Positions 27,485 through 36,546 of a DNA stretch of 63,723 nucleotides are shown in pieces. Source of the DNA: Synechococcus sp. CS-1331 (lineage in GTDB: Bacteria; Cyanobacteriota; Cyanobacteriia; PCC-6307; Cyanobiaceae); assembly GCA_025127975.1 (NCBI GenBank), contig JAHLYQ010000007.1:1-63723 (forward strand). The letters run 5' to 3'. A program made the translations under genes and the position numbers. A model generated the notes under the pieces. The model saw nothing but the letters and a program-made list of their open reading frames with translations. It had not been told where the DNA came from and did not search any database. Every line of letters begins with the position of its first letter. The stretch's first letter is position 1.

Positions 27485-28570
27485 ATGAACATCGACGGCA
27501 AGGCCTGGCGCACGATCTGGCTGGAGCCTGATGGCCGCGCAGTGGGGGTGATCGATCAGACCCTGCTGCCCCACCAGTTCACGACGCGCACCCTGCGCAG
27601 CTGCGCTGAGGCGGCAGAGGCGATCCGCACGATGGTGGTGCGCGGGGCGCCGCTGATCGGCGTGACGGGCGCCTACGGGCTGATGTTGGCCCTGCAGGCC
27701 GACCCCAGCGATGGCGCCCTGGCGGCGGCGTTTGAGCAACTCAATGCCACCCGGCCCACGGCGATCAACCTGCGCTGGGCCCTGGAGCGGGTGCGGGCCA
27801 AGGTGCAGCAGCTGCCGCCGGCCGAGCGGGCCGAGGCGGCCAGGTTGGAGGCCGCGGCGATCGCCGATGAGGACGTGGCCATGGGCGAAGCCATCGGCGA
27901 GCACGGCCTGGCAATCTTCCGGCAGCTGGCGGCGGCCAGGCCCGGTGCCAGGCTCAATGTGCTTACCCACTGCAACGCCGGCTGGCTGGCCACGGTGGAC
28001 TGGGGCACGGCCCTGGCGCCGATCTATAAGGCCCACCGCGCCGGGCTCAACATTCATGTGTGGGTCGATGAGACCCGGCCGCGCAACCAGGGCGCCTCGC
28101 TCACCGCCTATGAGCTGGGGCAGGAGGGCGTGCCCCACACCGTGATCGTGGATAACGCCGGCGGCCACCTGATGCAGCACGGCCAGGTGGATGCGGTGAT
28201 CGTGGGCACGGATCGCACCACCCGCCGCGGCGATGTGTGCAACAAGATCGGCACCTATCTCAAAGCCCTGGCAGCCCACGACAACGGCGTGCCCTTTTAT
28301 GTGGCCTTGCCCGCCTCCACGATCGACTGGACGATTGGCGATGGCGTGGCCGAGATCCCGATCGAGGCCCGCAGCGCCGAGGAGGTGACCCACATCCAGG
28401 GGCGGGCGCCGGATGGCGCAATCATCACGGTGCAGCTAACGCCAACGGGCAGCGCCGGCTTCAACCCGGCCTTTGATGTGACGCCGGCGCGACTGGTGAC
28501 GGCCCTGATCACCGAGCGGGGCGTGGCTGCAGCCACCGAAGCTGGATTGGGGCAGCTCTACGCGGGCTGA
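27485..28570 (+). CDS. mtnA: S-methyl-5-thioribose-1-phosphate isomerase
   Basis: MtnA converts 5-methylthioribose-1-phosphate to the ribulose form in methionine salvage, or does the same for 5-deoxyribose-1-phosphate. The product shows [20 protein letters not shown], the catalytic cysteine in [20 protein letters not shown], and the aspartate in [18 protein letters not shown]. Its 361 residues are full length. It starts at ATG 27485, and a class II aldolase gene follows 7 bases after its stop, suggesting a shared pathway. No mtnK, mtnP, mtnC or mtnD is in the window. Confidence 0.95.
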   Translation: MNIDGKAWRTIWLEPDGRAVGVIDQTLLPHQFTTRTLRSCAEAAEAIRTMVVRGAPLIGVTGAYGLMLALQADPSDGALAAAFEQLNATRPTAINLRWALERVRAKVQQLPPAERAEAARLEAAAIADEDVAMGEAIGEHGLAIFRQLAAARPGARLNVLTHCNAGWLATVDWGTALAPIYKAHRAGLNIHVWVDETRPRNQGASLTAYELGQEGVPHTVIVDNAGGHLMQHGQVDAVIVGTDRTTRRGDVCNKIGTYLKALAAHDNGVPFYVALPASTIDWTIGDGVAEIPIEARSAEEVTHIQGRAPDGAIITVQLTPTGSAGFNPAFDVTPARLVTALITERGVAAATEAGLGQLYAG

Positions 28571-28577
28571 GATCGGA

Positions 28578-29294
28578 GTGCGTCGCCCACCTAGCGTCAG
28601 GCCATCTGGCCCCCTGCCCTTGCCTGCCGCCCCCGGCTCCGAGCCCGAATTGCGCCGGCAGCTGGTGGCCGCTGCCCGGCGCATGAATGCCTGCGGCGTC
28701 AACCAGGGCACCTCGGGCAACCTGTCGGTGCGTATCCCTGGCGGGATGTTGATCACCCCCAGTTCCCTGCCCTATGAGCAGATGGAACCGGCCGATCTGG
28801 TGGCCCTGGATCTGGCCGGCGCCCCCAGGGATGCAGGCGCCAGGCGCCCTTCTTCGGAGTGGCGGCTCCATGCCGACATCCTGCGCAGCCGCCTTGAGAT
28901 TCAGGCGGTGCTCCACTGCCACTCGATCCAGGCCACGGCCCTGGCCTGCCATGGCCGCGCCATTCCGCCCTTCCACTACATGACGGCTGTGGCCGGCGGC
29001 GATGACATTCGCTGTGCCCCCTACGCCCCCTTTGGCACTGCCGAGCTCTCAGGCCTCGCCCTGGAGGCCCTCACCGATCGGCTGGCCTGTTTGTTGGGCC
29101 AACACGGCCAGGTAGCTCTCGGGGACAGCCTGGACCAGGCCCTGCGCATCGCCATCGAGGTGGAAACCCTTGCCCACATGTATCTGCAGGCCCTGCAGCT
29201 GGGCGAACCGCCCCAGCTCTCGCCCAGCCAGATGGCGGTGGTGCAGCGGCAGTTCCGGGAGCTGCACTACGGCGCAGGTGCGGCCGCCGGCTGA
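28578..29294 (+). CDS. Class II aldolase (FucA-like), possibly methylthioribulose/deoxyribulose-1-phosphate aldolase
   Basis: The product of 238 residues has the class II aldolase/adducin fold: NQGTSGNLSVRIPGGMLITP, SSLPYEQM, the Glu in RRPSSEWRLHADIL, and the metal ligands HCHSIQATALA. The run FGTAELSGLALEAL is also characteristic. It follows mtnA directly. In the DHAP shunt, a fuculose-type aldolase (Ald2) cleaves 5-methylthioribulose-1-phosphate or 5-deoxyribulose-1-phosphate to DHAP plus an aldehyde; MtnB, a dehydratase of the same fold, is the alternative. The SSEW glutamate is the residue FucA-type aldolases use, which favours the aldolase. The start codon GTG at 28578 is assumed. The last 28 bases overlap the convergent gltS. 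Confidence 0.85.
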   Translation: MRRPPSVRPSGPLPLPAAPGSEPELRRQLVAAARRMNACGVNQGTSGNLSVRIPGGMLITPSSLPYEQMEPADLVALDLAGAPRDAGARRPSSEWRLHADILRSRLEIQAVLHCHSIQATALACHGRAIPPFHYMTAVAGGDDIRCAPYAPFGTAELSGLALEALTDRLACLLGQHGQVALGDSLDQALRIAIEVETLAHMYLQALQLGEPPQLSPSQMAVVQRQFRELHYGAGAAAG

Positions 29295-30637
29295 GAGCGC
29301 GCCAACCATAGCCCCGCCCCGCCGGCCAGCAGCACCAGGCCAAAGCAGAAGCCCGTCCATACCGGCAACCCCCAGCCCACCACCGCCAGGGGGGCCACCA
29401 CCGTGATCACCCCGCCCGCCAGAAATGGTTGCAGCAACAGCTGTTTGATCGAGAAGGCGGACAGGGCATCGCTCTGGTCTTCCGGGTCGGCCATGCGCAG
29501 CAACAGCAGGCCGCTGGCGGCCACGCCGGTGGCCTGGCCGAATTCGATCACCGCCCGCTCAAACCAGTCGGCCGGCAGCACCCGCGGCGCCAGCAGCAGC
29601 ACCACAGCCAGGTTCCAGGCCAGTCCCCCCAGGGCCAGAACCGTCAGCGGCAGCCAGTCGGCCTGCAGCAATTTCAGGTTTAGACCTGCGGTGGCTGCCG
29701 TGATCAGGAGATCGGCGGCAAGGGTGCTGAGTTCGCTCTGGATTGGCGCCGAGGCCCACTGGCTACGGCCACTGCGCTCCAGGACCCAGCGCACAAACAG
29801 TGAACCCAAAATGGCCAGGGGAAACACCGGCAGGGCCTGCGTCACTGCGGCCACGCCCCCGCCCAGGGGCAGGGTGAGTGCCCGCAGGGCCAGCAGCAGC
29901 AGCTCTCCCACCAAAACAGCCACCCCCACCAGGGCCAGATTCACGGCCCAGGCGGCGGGTCCAGCCGGGCTGGCGGCCGCACTGGCCCCTTCGCCCTGGG
30001 TGGGTTTGGTCGGGCTGGTTGCCAGTAACCAGCCCTGGCGCCTGGCCAGCACCACCACGAGGCCTCCCACCAGGGTGGAGCTCAGGAGTCCCACGGTGGC
30101 CATAGCCAGGCCCAGATCCTGTCCACCGGGGAAGCCCAGGGCCGCGTAGCTGGGGCCCATGGCCGCGGCGGAACCATGGCCGCCTTCGTAGGCCACTTCG
30201 ATCAGGCAGGCCATCACCGGGCTGACCCCCAGCAAGGGCTGCAGCACCAGCAGCACCGCCAGGCCGCCCACCACGTACTGGCCGAAGGCCAGTACCAGGG
30301 CCAGGGACACCTGGCCCGATACCGGTCGCCACAGGCTGCCGAGCTGGGGCAGAGGTTTGCTGAGCATCAGCGAGCCAAATACCAGGGTGAGCAGCACCAG
30401 CGGCAGATCGGCCCATAGCTCCAGCGCCGGCAGCGGCAGCAGGGGCAAGGGGCCGCCCGGCGCCAGCAGCAGGCCAAGCAAGCCGGCCACCAGGGCTTCC
30501 GGGATCCCCCAGAGCCGTAGCTGCAGAGCTGAACCGATCCGCCGCCCCAGGGCCAGGGTCAGGCTGAGGGCTGCGATGGCCAGTACCAGCCAGCCCAGTT
30601 TGGGCAGGGCCTCGATCCAGAGTTCGGGTGGGTTCAC
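29267..30637 (-). CDS. Sodium/glutamate symporter, GltS family
   Basis: The 456-residue product has about ten to twelve helices and the GltS core: VMACLIEVAYEGGHGSAAAM followed by GPSYAALGF. GltS proteins import glutamate or related dicarboxylic amino acids with Na+. The GTG start at 30637 overlaps the S9 peptidase stop by four bases (GTGA), so transporter and peptidase are coupled. A symporter beside a peptidase suggests use of peptide-derived amino acids, but the pairing could be accidental. It is longer than E. coli GltS (about 400 residues) because of loop extensions. Confidence 0.8.
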   Translation of the reverse strand: MNPPELWIEALPKLGWLVLAIAALSLTLALGRRIGSALQLRLWGIPEALVAGLLGLLLAPGGPLPLLPLPALELWADLPLVLLTLVFGSLMLSKPLPQLGSLWRPVSGQVSLALVLAFGQYVVGGLAVLLVLQPLLGVSPVMACLIEVAYEGGHGSAAAMGPSYAALGFPGGQDLGLAMATVGLLSSTLVGGLVVVLARRQGWLLATSPTKPTQGEGASAAASPAGPAAWAVNLALVGVAVLVGELLLLALRALTLPLGGGVAAVTQALPVFPLAILGSLFVRWVLERSGRSQWASAPIQSELSTLAADLLITAATAGLNLKLLQADWLPLTVLALGGLAWNLAVVLLLAPRVLPADWFERAVIEFGQATGVAASGLLLLRMADPEDQSDALSAFSIKQLLLQPFLAGGVITVVAPLAVVGWGLPVWTGFCFGLVLLAGGAGLWLARSQPAAAPAP

Positions 30638-32565
30638 AGTTGGAAGTGGCGGCGGAAAAAGGCTTCGGTGGCTTCCAGCACCTCGATTCGAACCGCACCG
30701 CTGCGGAAGCCGTGGCCCTCATTGGCAAACAGATGCACCTCCACCGGTATGCCTTGGGTCTGCAGGGCAAGGGCCATGCGCTCGGTTTGGGCCGGCGGCA
30801 CCACCTGATCATCGACGCCCTGGAAGAAGATTACGGGGCAGTGGATCTGCTCGGCATGGGCCAGGGGTGAGCGGGCCTCGTAGGTGGGGCGCGCTTGGGG
30901 CCAGGGGCCGATCAGCCCATCGAGATAGCGGGCTTCAAAGCGATGGGTCTCGCTCGCCAACGCGCTGGGGTCGCTGACGCCGTAGCGGCTCGCGCCGGCG
31001 CGAAAGACATCCGTAAAGCAAAGGGCGGCCAGGGCAGTGAAGCCACCGGCACTGCCGCCTTCGATGGCGATGCGCGCACCGCTGGCTTTTCCCGCCGCCA
31101 CCAGGGCCTGGGCAGCGGCGGCACAGTCGGCCACATCCACCACGCCCCACTGGCCATCGAGTCGCTCCCGGTAGGCCCGGCCAAAGCCGGTGGAGCCGCC
31201 GTAGTTCACATCCAGCACGCCCCAGCCCCGCGAGGTCCAGAACTGAATGCCCAGGTTCAGACCCCGGCGGGCCATGCCGGTGGGGCCGCTGTGGCCCTTC
31301 ACCAGCAGCGGCGAGCTGGTGCAGGCCCCGGTGGCGGGCGGATAGAACCAGGCATGGGTCTGCTGCCCCCCATGGCCGGCAAACCAGAGCGGCTCGGGCT
31401 GGCTGATCGCCTCCAGGGCCAGCGGGCAGGGGGCCACGGGAGTGTGTCGCCAGCTGCCGCTGGCGAGCTCCAACTCCAGCAGCCCTTCCGGGATGGTGGG
31501 GCTGCTTGCGACGGCCACCAGCTGGCCGGCTTCGGCGCAGAGGGCGGCCAGGTCGTCGAAGGGCACATCTAGGGGCCGCCAGGCCTCTGGGGTGCCCACG
31601 CGCTCGGCGGCCAGATCCACCCGGCCCAGCTGCCAGACGCCACCGGCGCAGGCGGCGGCAATCAGCTGCTCGCCGTCCCAGGCTGTGGTGGCCATCCCGT
31701 AGACCCACTGGGGCATGGCGAATTCGGCCTCAAGCGGCAGCAGGGGCTGCCAGCTGCCGGTGCCGGTTTCCAGCCGTTGCAGGTTCCACCAGCCCGTGGC
31801 GTCGCTGGCCACGACCAACTCGGTGGGGCTGACCCAGAGCGGCTGAAATATCGAGCTGGTCAGCGGGCTTTCCTCCCCGGAACCCGCCACCGGCCGGGCA
31901 TCCTCCAGGGCTCCGGCGGCGGTGATCCGGGCCAGCCATACCTGGCTGCGCTGCCACGGCATCCAGGGTTGGTGCCACTCCACCCAGGCCAGCTGCCCGC
32001 CATCGGGGCTGAGGGCGGCATAGCCGCAGAAGTCGGCTGCCAGGTGCAGGAGCTCCGGCTCGCCCCCAGCTAGGGGCACCGCCACCAGTTGGTCGCGGCC
32101 CCCGGCCTCCATTACGCCCAGCCAGCGCTGGTGCTGGCTGTCGATCAGCCCATCGGCGAAGGCGCGATCGGTGGGGCTGGTGAGTCGGCTGGGCTGGCTG
32201 GGGGCGGCCCCAGCTAGCTGGAGCTGCCAGAGGCAGCGGTCGCCGTCATCGACGAAGACCAGCGTGTCGTTGGCCAGGGCATAAACGCCGCCGCCATAGC
32301 CGTGCACCCGGCTGCGCAGGTTCCAGTGGCCGGGGGTGAGCTCGCGGGCTTGGAGCCCAGCGGGCTCACGCAGCATCAAGGTGGTGCGGCCCTGCTCCTG
32401 GGGGCGTTGCTCCAGCCATAGCAGCCGTCCACCCCTGAGCTTGGGCTCCTTGATCGTTGGGATGCACCCCTCCACTAGCGAGGCGGCCAGGGGCCCTTGC
32501 TCCAGTTCGGCCCGTGCCGGGCCCCCCAAGGATGGCTTCAATACTGGGCCCAACTGATCGTTCAA
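30634..32565 (-). CDS. S9-family serine peptidase (prolyl oligopeptidase-like)
   Basis: The product is of 643 residues with an N-terminal seven-bladed propeller region (repeats such as SPDGGQLAWVEW) and a C-terminal alpha/beta hydrolase domain. The nucleophile is in IEGGSAGGFTALAAL, the aspartate in FFQGVDDQVVPP, and the histidine in LFANEGHGFRSGAV. The N-terminus starts with TTG (MNDQLGPVLKPSLG) and has no signal peptide, so it is likely cytoplasmic. S9 enzymes cut short peptides, often after proline or acyl-amino acids. It is translationally coupled to gltS downstream. Confidence 0.9.
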   Translation of the reverse strand: MNDQLGPVLKPSLGGPARAELEQGPLAASLVEGCIPTIKEPKLRGGRLLWLEQRPQEQGRTTLMLREPAGLQARELTPGHWNLRSRVHGYGGGVYALANDTLVFVDDGDRCLWQLQLAGAAPSQPSRLTSPTDRAFADGLIDSQHQRWLGVMEAGGRDQLVAVPLAGGEPELLHLAADFCGYAALSPDGGQLAWVEWHQPWMPWQRSQVWLARITAAGALEDARPVAGSGEESPLTSSIFQPLWVSPTELVVASDATGWWNLQRLETGTGSWQPLLPLEAEFAMPQWVYGMATTAWDGEQLIAAACAGGVWQLGRVDLAAERVGTPEAWRPLDVPFDDLAALCAEAGQLVAVASSPTIPEGLLELELASGSWRHTPVAPCPLALEAISQPEPLWFAGHGGQQTHAWFYPPATGACTSSPLLVKGHSGPTGMARRGLNLGIQFWTSRGWGVLDVNYGGSTGFGRAYRERLDGQWGVVDVADCAAAAQALVAAGKASGARIAIEGGSAGGFTALAALCFTDVFRAGASRYGVSDPSALASETHRFEARYLDGLIGPWPQARPTYEARSPLAHAEQIHCPVIFFQGVDDQVVPPAQTERMALALQTQGIPVEVHLFANEGHGFRSGAVRIEVLEATEAFFRRHFQL

Positions 32566-32619
32566 CGGCTAGTCCAACGGGGAGTTCAAGGCGAGTTCAA
32601 AGGCGATTTTAAGAGTGTG

Positions 32620-32671
32620 CTGTTCAGCCTGGCCCCCCAACCTGGCTGTTCAGCCTGGCCGCCCAACTTGG
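32620..32671. repeat. Tandem 26-bp repeat in the S9 peptidase / def intergenic region
   Basis: Two adjacent copies of a 26-base unit beginning CTGTTCAGCCTGGCC (32620-32645 and 32646-32671) match at 24 of 26 positions. They lie in the divergent region between the S9 peptidase gene and def. The rest of 32566-32779 shows short GTTCAA-type repeats and no gene. Confidence 0.7.
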
Positions 32672-32779
32672 CCGCCTTACCCGCCAGCAGCGGGCGGCTG
32701 CTTGAGCGGACCGGCTTAGAATCAGATTTATCTATCCAAGTATCCGTTGGCCCCCAGCTCCGCTGCCAGCTTTGCCCAG

Positions 32780-33364
32780 ATGGCTCGCACCGCGGTGCAG
32801 GCCAGCCGCGGCGTGCAGGTGCCTAAGCAGGCGCTTGAGCAGCCCCCCCTCACCATCCACACCCTGGGCGATGCCGAGCTGCGCACCACCGCCAGGCGCA
32901 TCAGCAAGGTGGATGGGAGCGTGCGCGAGCTGGCCCGCAACATGCTGCGCAGCATGTATAGCGCCAGTGGCATCGGCCTGGCCGCCCCCCAGGTGGGCGT
33001 GAACAAGCAACTGCTGGTGATTGATCTCGATCCCGAAAATGCCGCCGCCCCGCCGCTGGTGCTGATCAACCCGGAGATCAGCTCCTTTGGGGCCGCCATC
33101 GAAACCTATGAGGAAGGCTGCCTGAGCATCCCTGGCGTCTATCTCAATGTGGTGCGTCCGGCTGCCGTTGAGGTCAGCTTCCGCGATGAGCTGGGCCGCC
33201 CCCAGCGGCTCAAGGCCGATGGTCTGCTGGCCCGTTGCATCCAGCATGAAATGGACCATCTCAGCGGGGTGTTGTTCGTAGACCGGGTCACCGATGAGCT
33301 CAGCCTCAACGAGGGGCTCCAGGAGAAGGGCTTCCAGCGGGCCGACGTCCACACCATTCGCTGA
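32780..33364 (+). CDS. def: Peptide deformylase
   Basis: The enzyme removes the formyl group from the N-terminal Met of new proteins. All three motifs are present: GIGLAAPQVGV, YEEGCLSIPG and QHEMDHLSGVLF, which hold the metal with a Cys and two His. I chose the ATG at 32780 (MARTAVQASRGVQVPKQALE), since the frame to 32747 adds low-complexity sequence. The 194 residues include a short N-terminal extension before the domain, of the size seen in cyanobacterial PDF1B-like forms. It stands alone, with a small membrane gene 30 bases behind. Confidence 0.95.
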   Translation: MARTAVQASRGVQVPKQALEQPPLTIHTLGDAELRTTARRISKVDGSVRELARNMLRSMYSASGIGLAAPQVGVNKQLLVIDLDPENAAAPPLVLINPEISSFGAAIETYEEGCLSIPGVYLNVVRPAAVEVSFRDELGRPQRLKADGLLARCIQHEMDHLSGVLFVDRVTDELSLNEGLQEKGFQRADVHTIR

Positions 33365-33394
33365 GCTTTCCACCATGCCAATCAGGTTTTCCCC

Positions 33395-33592
33395 ATGCCG
33401 ATGAAGCCCTTGGCCGGGCTGTTCCTGGCCCTGGCCTGCCTGCTCGGAATCGCGGCCACCGGCTCGGTGTTTGAGCTCGCCTATGGCGACCCCGACCTGG
33501 GAACCCAGCTCACCGGCTGGATTCTGGGCCTGAGCCTGCCGGGCACCCTCTTGGCCTTGCTGGTGGCCATCCGCATCAACAAGCCTGCCTAG
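33395..33592 (+). CDS. Small membrane protein
   Basis: The 65-residue product has two hydrophobic segments (LAGLFLALACLLGIAATGSV and ILGLSLPGTLLALLVAIRIN) with a short polar linker. The ATG at 33395 or 33401 can start it. It looks like a conserved picocyanobacterial membrane peptide of unknown role. It is 30 bases downstream of def and may be co-transcribed. Confidence 0.6.
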   Translation: MPMKPLAGLFLALACLLGIAATGSVFELAYGDPDLGTQLTGWILGLSLPGTLLALLVAIRINKPA

Positions 33593-33644
33593 CCGGGGCT
33601 TCCCAGGGTGCATACGATTGCATCGATAACTAGTTGATGCCGCG

Positions 33645-34331
33645 ATGCGTTTGCCCGATCCCCGCACCCCTGCGCTTGCTCTGGCAGCATTCACGGCCGT
33701 TTTAGGTGTCTGGGCACCCGATCCTTCCCGGGCCAGCGCCCTGTTTCAAGCGGTCGACCTGAGCCAGGAAAGCTTTGTGCTCGTGGCGGCGCCGATCGGG
33801 GATGGCACGCGAGCCCAACTCAACATCTATGAACAGGTGAAACCCACCCGGCCCTGCTTTGCCGTCGTGCCTGGCGCGCCGGCGCCAGTAGAGCCGCTGC
33901 TGGCCAGCTTTGATTTCACCGGCATCTGCAGCCGCTTTATCGATGCCAATGGCTACTCCGTGCGGGTGGGCGGCGACGATCTGGCTGCCAGCTACCGGCT
34001 CACCGTCGTGCGCAAAAGTGGCGACAACCTGTTGCTGGCCATGCCCACCAAGGCCGGGGCGGGGCCGGAAATGGTGGTAGCTCGCACCCAGGGTTCCGGC
34101 ACGGGTTTTCTGCAGCTGGTGTTTGAACCGGGCTGGCAGCTCAAGCGCCGGGCCTTCGGCGGCCGCAACTTGGGCCACGTCTACGTCTATCGCGAGGGCT
34201 GGCCCGATGCCCTGGCCCAGCCGGGCCTACCTGTCAATCCTGACCAGTCCGTTCAACCTGTACAACCCGTTCAACCTGTACAACCAGTAGTGCAGCCGGT
34301 GCAGCCCCAGCCGGGCGAACCCCAGGTATGA
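33645..34331 (+). CDS. Exported DUF3747 protein with VQP repeat tail
   Basis: The product of 228 residues begins with a signal peptide ending near SRASALFQ. The body contains the DUF3747 features ALFQAVDLSQESFVLVAAPI, GDGTRAQLNIYEQV, and FRFIDANGY-like sequence. The function of this cyanobacterial exported domain is unknown. The C-terminal tail is a run of VQP units (DQSVQPVQPVQP), an expandable repeat encoded at about 34248-34305. It precedes rpsU by 44 bases and could share its transcript. Confidence 0.75.
   Translation: MRLPDPRTPALALAAFTAVLGVWAPDPSRASALFQAVDLSQESFVLVAAPIGDGTRAQLNIYEQVKPTRPCFAVVPGAPAPVEPLLASFDFTGICSRFIDANGYSVRVGGDDLAASYRLTVVRKSGDNLLLAMPTKAGAGPEMVVARTQGSGTGFLQLVFEPGWQLKRRAFGGRNLGHVYVYREGWPDALAQPGLPVNPDQSVQPVQPVQPVQPVVQPVQPQPGEPQV
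34248..34305 (+). repeat. VQP-encoding tandem repeat
   Basis: The 9- and 18-base units (CCGTTCAACCTGTACAAC appears twice) encode Val-Gln-Pro repeats in the C-terminal tail of the DUF3747 protein. Near-identical codons show recent slippage expansion. Confidence 0.75.
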
Positions 34332-34375
34332 GGCGGTTGCTACATTGGCCTACTCCGTGAGCAGCGCAGCGCTTC

Positions 34376-34546
34376 ATGACCCAGGTCACCGTCGGCGAAA
34401 ACGAAGGCATTGAATCGGCCCTGCGCCGCTTCAAGCGCCAGGTGTCCAAGGCGGGCATCTTTGCCGACCTCAAGCGCCTGCGCCACCATGAAACTCCCGT
34501 AGAGAAATACAAGCGCAAGGCCCAGCAGCGCCGCCGCCGCCGCTGA
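34376..34546 (+). CDS. rpsU: 30S ribosomal protein S21
   Basis: The 56-codon frame reads [20 protein letters not shown] and ends [13 protein letters not shown], an unmistakable bS21. S21 helps base-pair the mRNA leader with the 16S rRNA anti-Shine-Dalgarno end. The basic tail is a run of arginines. The frame is too short for many ORF finders. It ends 14 bases from the convergent comM gene. Confidence 0.95.
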   Translation: MTQVTVGENEGIESALRRFKRQVSKAGIFADLKRLRHHETPVEKYKRKAQQRRRRR

Positions 34547-34559
34547 GTTAGTTACCAGC

Positions 34560-36110
34560 TCAGTGCATCTGGTCAAAAGAGCGGTAGGTGAGAGCTTCAG
34601 CGATCGCAGCTGCGCTGATTTGAGATTGGGCGCCAAGGTCGCTGATTGTCTGGGCGACCCGTAGCAGTCGGGCCCCGGCTCGGGCGCTCAGTTGCCGCTG
34701 CCGTAAGGCTCCCTCCCAAACCAGCAGGGCCTGGGGCTCCAGCTGCACCACCTGATGCAGGACGCCGCCGGGAATGCGGCCATTGCTGCAGCCAGCGGGG
34801 TTGCGGGCGGCCATGTGCTCGCGGGCCCGCAGTACCCGTTGCCGCACCACGGCCGTCGACTCGGGCCCATCCCCATCGCTGTGCTGGCGAAAGGGGGCTG
34901 TGAGGGCGTGGCTGCTGGGGCGGCGCATCACCACCTGCAGGTCGATGCGATCCAGCAGGGGGCCTGACAACCGCCCCCAGTAGCGCTGCCTTTGCCCTTC
35001 GCCACAGCTGCAGCTGCGCTCCGGATCCCCCAGCCAGCCGCAGGGGCAGGGGTTTGTGGCTGCCACCAGGGTGATCTGACAGGGAAAGCGGGTGCGTTGT
35101 CGCGCCCGGTGGATCCATACTTCCCCGTCTTCCAGCGGCTGGCGCAGCTGGTCGAGCACCGCCCGCCGGAATTCGGCCAGTTCATCGAGGAACAACACCC
35201 CGTGGTGGGCCAGGGCCAGCTCGCCCGGGCGCGGCAAGCCGCCGCCGCCGAGCAGGCCCGCTGCCGAGCAGCTGTGGTGGGGGCTCCGAAAGGGTCTGGT
35301 TTCGAGTAGGCCCTGGCTGCTGTCCAGCAGACCGGCCACCGAGTGGATGGCCGTGAGCTCAAGGGCCTCGGCGGGGTTCAGGGCTGGCAGTAGGCCGGCC
35401 AGTCGCTGGGCCAGCATCGTTTTGCCGCTGCCGGGCGGGCCGCAGAGCAGGAGGTGATGGCCTCCAGCCGCAGCGATCTCGAGGGCGCGGCGGCCATGGG
35501 CCTGGCCCTTGACGGCGGAGAGATCGCCGACCTCCGGGCCAGTTGGGCCGGGCCGGCGCGCCTGGGGGCCAAGCGGCTGCAGGTTCTGATGGCTGGCGTG
35601 CGGATGCTGCAGGTGCCAGAGCACCTGGTTCAGATCGCTGGCACCCCACACCTGCAGTCCGTCCACCAGGGCGGCCTCCCAGGCATTGGCCTGGGGCACC
35701 ACCAGGGCCCGGGCGCCGTGCTGGCGCGCGGCGATGGCGATGGCCAACACCCCCCGGATCGGCCGCAACTCCCCATTGAGGGCCAGCTCCCCCGCGCTCC
35801 ATACCGCCTCGCTGCTCGCTTCGGCCAACTGGCCTGAGGCCAGCAGCAGCCCCAGGGCGATCGGCAGGTCGAAGCCGGGCCCCTCCTTGCGCAGGTCGGC
35901 CGGGGCCAGATTCACCACCACCCGCGTCTGGGGCACTTTCTGGTTGCTGTGGCGCAGGGCGGAGCGCACCCGCTCCCGGGATTCCTGCACGGCGGCATCG
36001 GCCAACCCCACCATCTGCAGCCCCGGGAGCCCCGGCGCCAGATCCACCTCCACCAGCACCGGCCGGGCCTCCAGCCCGAGCAGCGCCGCCGTCTTGCACC
36101 GTGCCAACAT
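34560..36110 (-). CDS. comM: YifB/ComM-family Mg-chelatase-like AAA+ ATPase
   Basis: The product of 516 residues begins MLARCKTAALLGLEARPVLV and has the Lon-like N-terminal domain (LPGLQMVGLADAAVQESRER), then Walker A in LLCGPPGSGKTMLAQRLAGL and Walker B in GVLFLDELAEF, with the C-terminal Mg-chelatase helix bundle. ComM is a hexameric branch-migration helicase that promotes integration of incoming DNA in natural transformation. A CPCGWLGDPERSCSCGEGQR segment looks like the usual zinc-like finger. I chose the ATG at 36110 over the frame to 36125. It is divergent from the HIT gene. Confidence 0.9.
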   Translation of the reverse strand: MLARCKTAALLGLEARPVLVEVDLAPGLPGLQMVGLADAAVQESRERVRSALRHSNQKVPQTRVVVNLAPADLRKEGPGFDLPIALGLLLASGQLAEASSEAVWSAGELALNGELRPIRGVLAIAIAARQHGARALVVPQANAWEAALVDGLQVWGASDLNQVLWHLQHPHASHQNLQPLGPQARRPGPTGPEVGDLSAVKGQAHGRRALEIAAAGGHHLLLCGPPGSGKTMLAQRLAGLLPALNPAEALELTAIHSVAGLLDSSQGLLETRPFRSPHHSCSAAGLLGGGGLPRPGELALAHHGVLFLDELAEFRRAVLDQLRQPLEDGEVWIHRARQRTRFPCQITLVAATNPCPCGWLGDPERSCSCGEGQRQRYWGRLSGPLLDRIDLQVVMRRPSSHALTAPFRQHSDGDGPESTAVVRQRVLRAREHMAARNPAGCSNGRIPGGVLHQVVQLEPQALLVWEGALRQRQLSARAGARLLRVAQTISDLGAQSQISAAAIAEALTYRSFDQMH

Positions 36111-36136
36111 CCTGCCTGGGGCCACTGGTTTGTTAG

Positions 36137-36508
<372 letters not shown>

Positions 36509-36546
36509 GCGCGGCCCGGCAACAATGGCCTGATCTAGCTCCCCCC

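Noticed and set aside
32620..32671. Tandem 26-bp repeat as a CRISPR-like or attachment site
   Set aside because: Only two adjacent copies and no spacer or integrase nearby; simple tandem duplication explains it.
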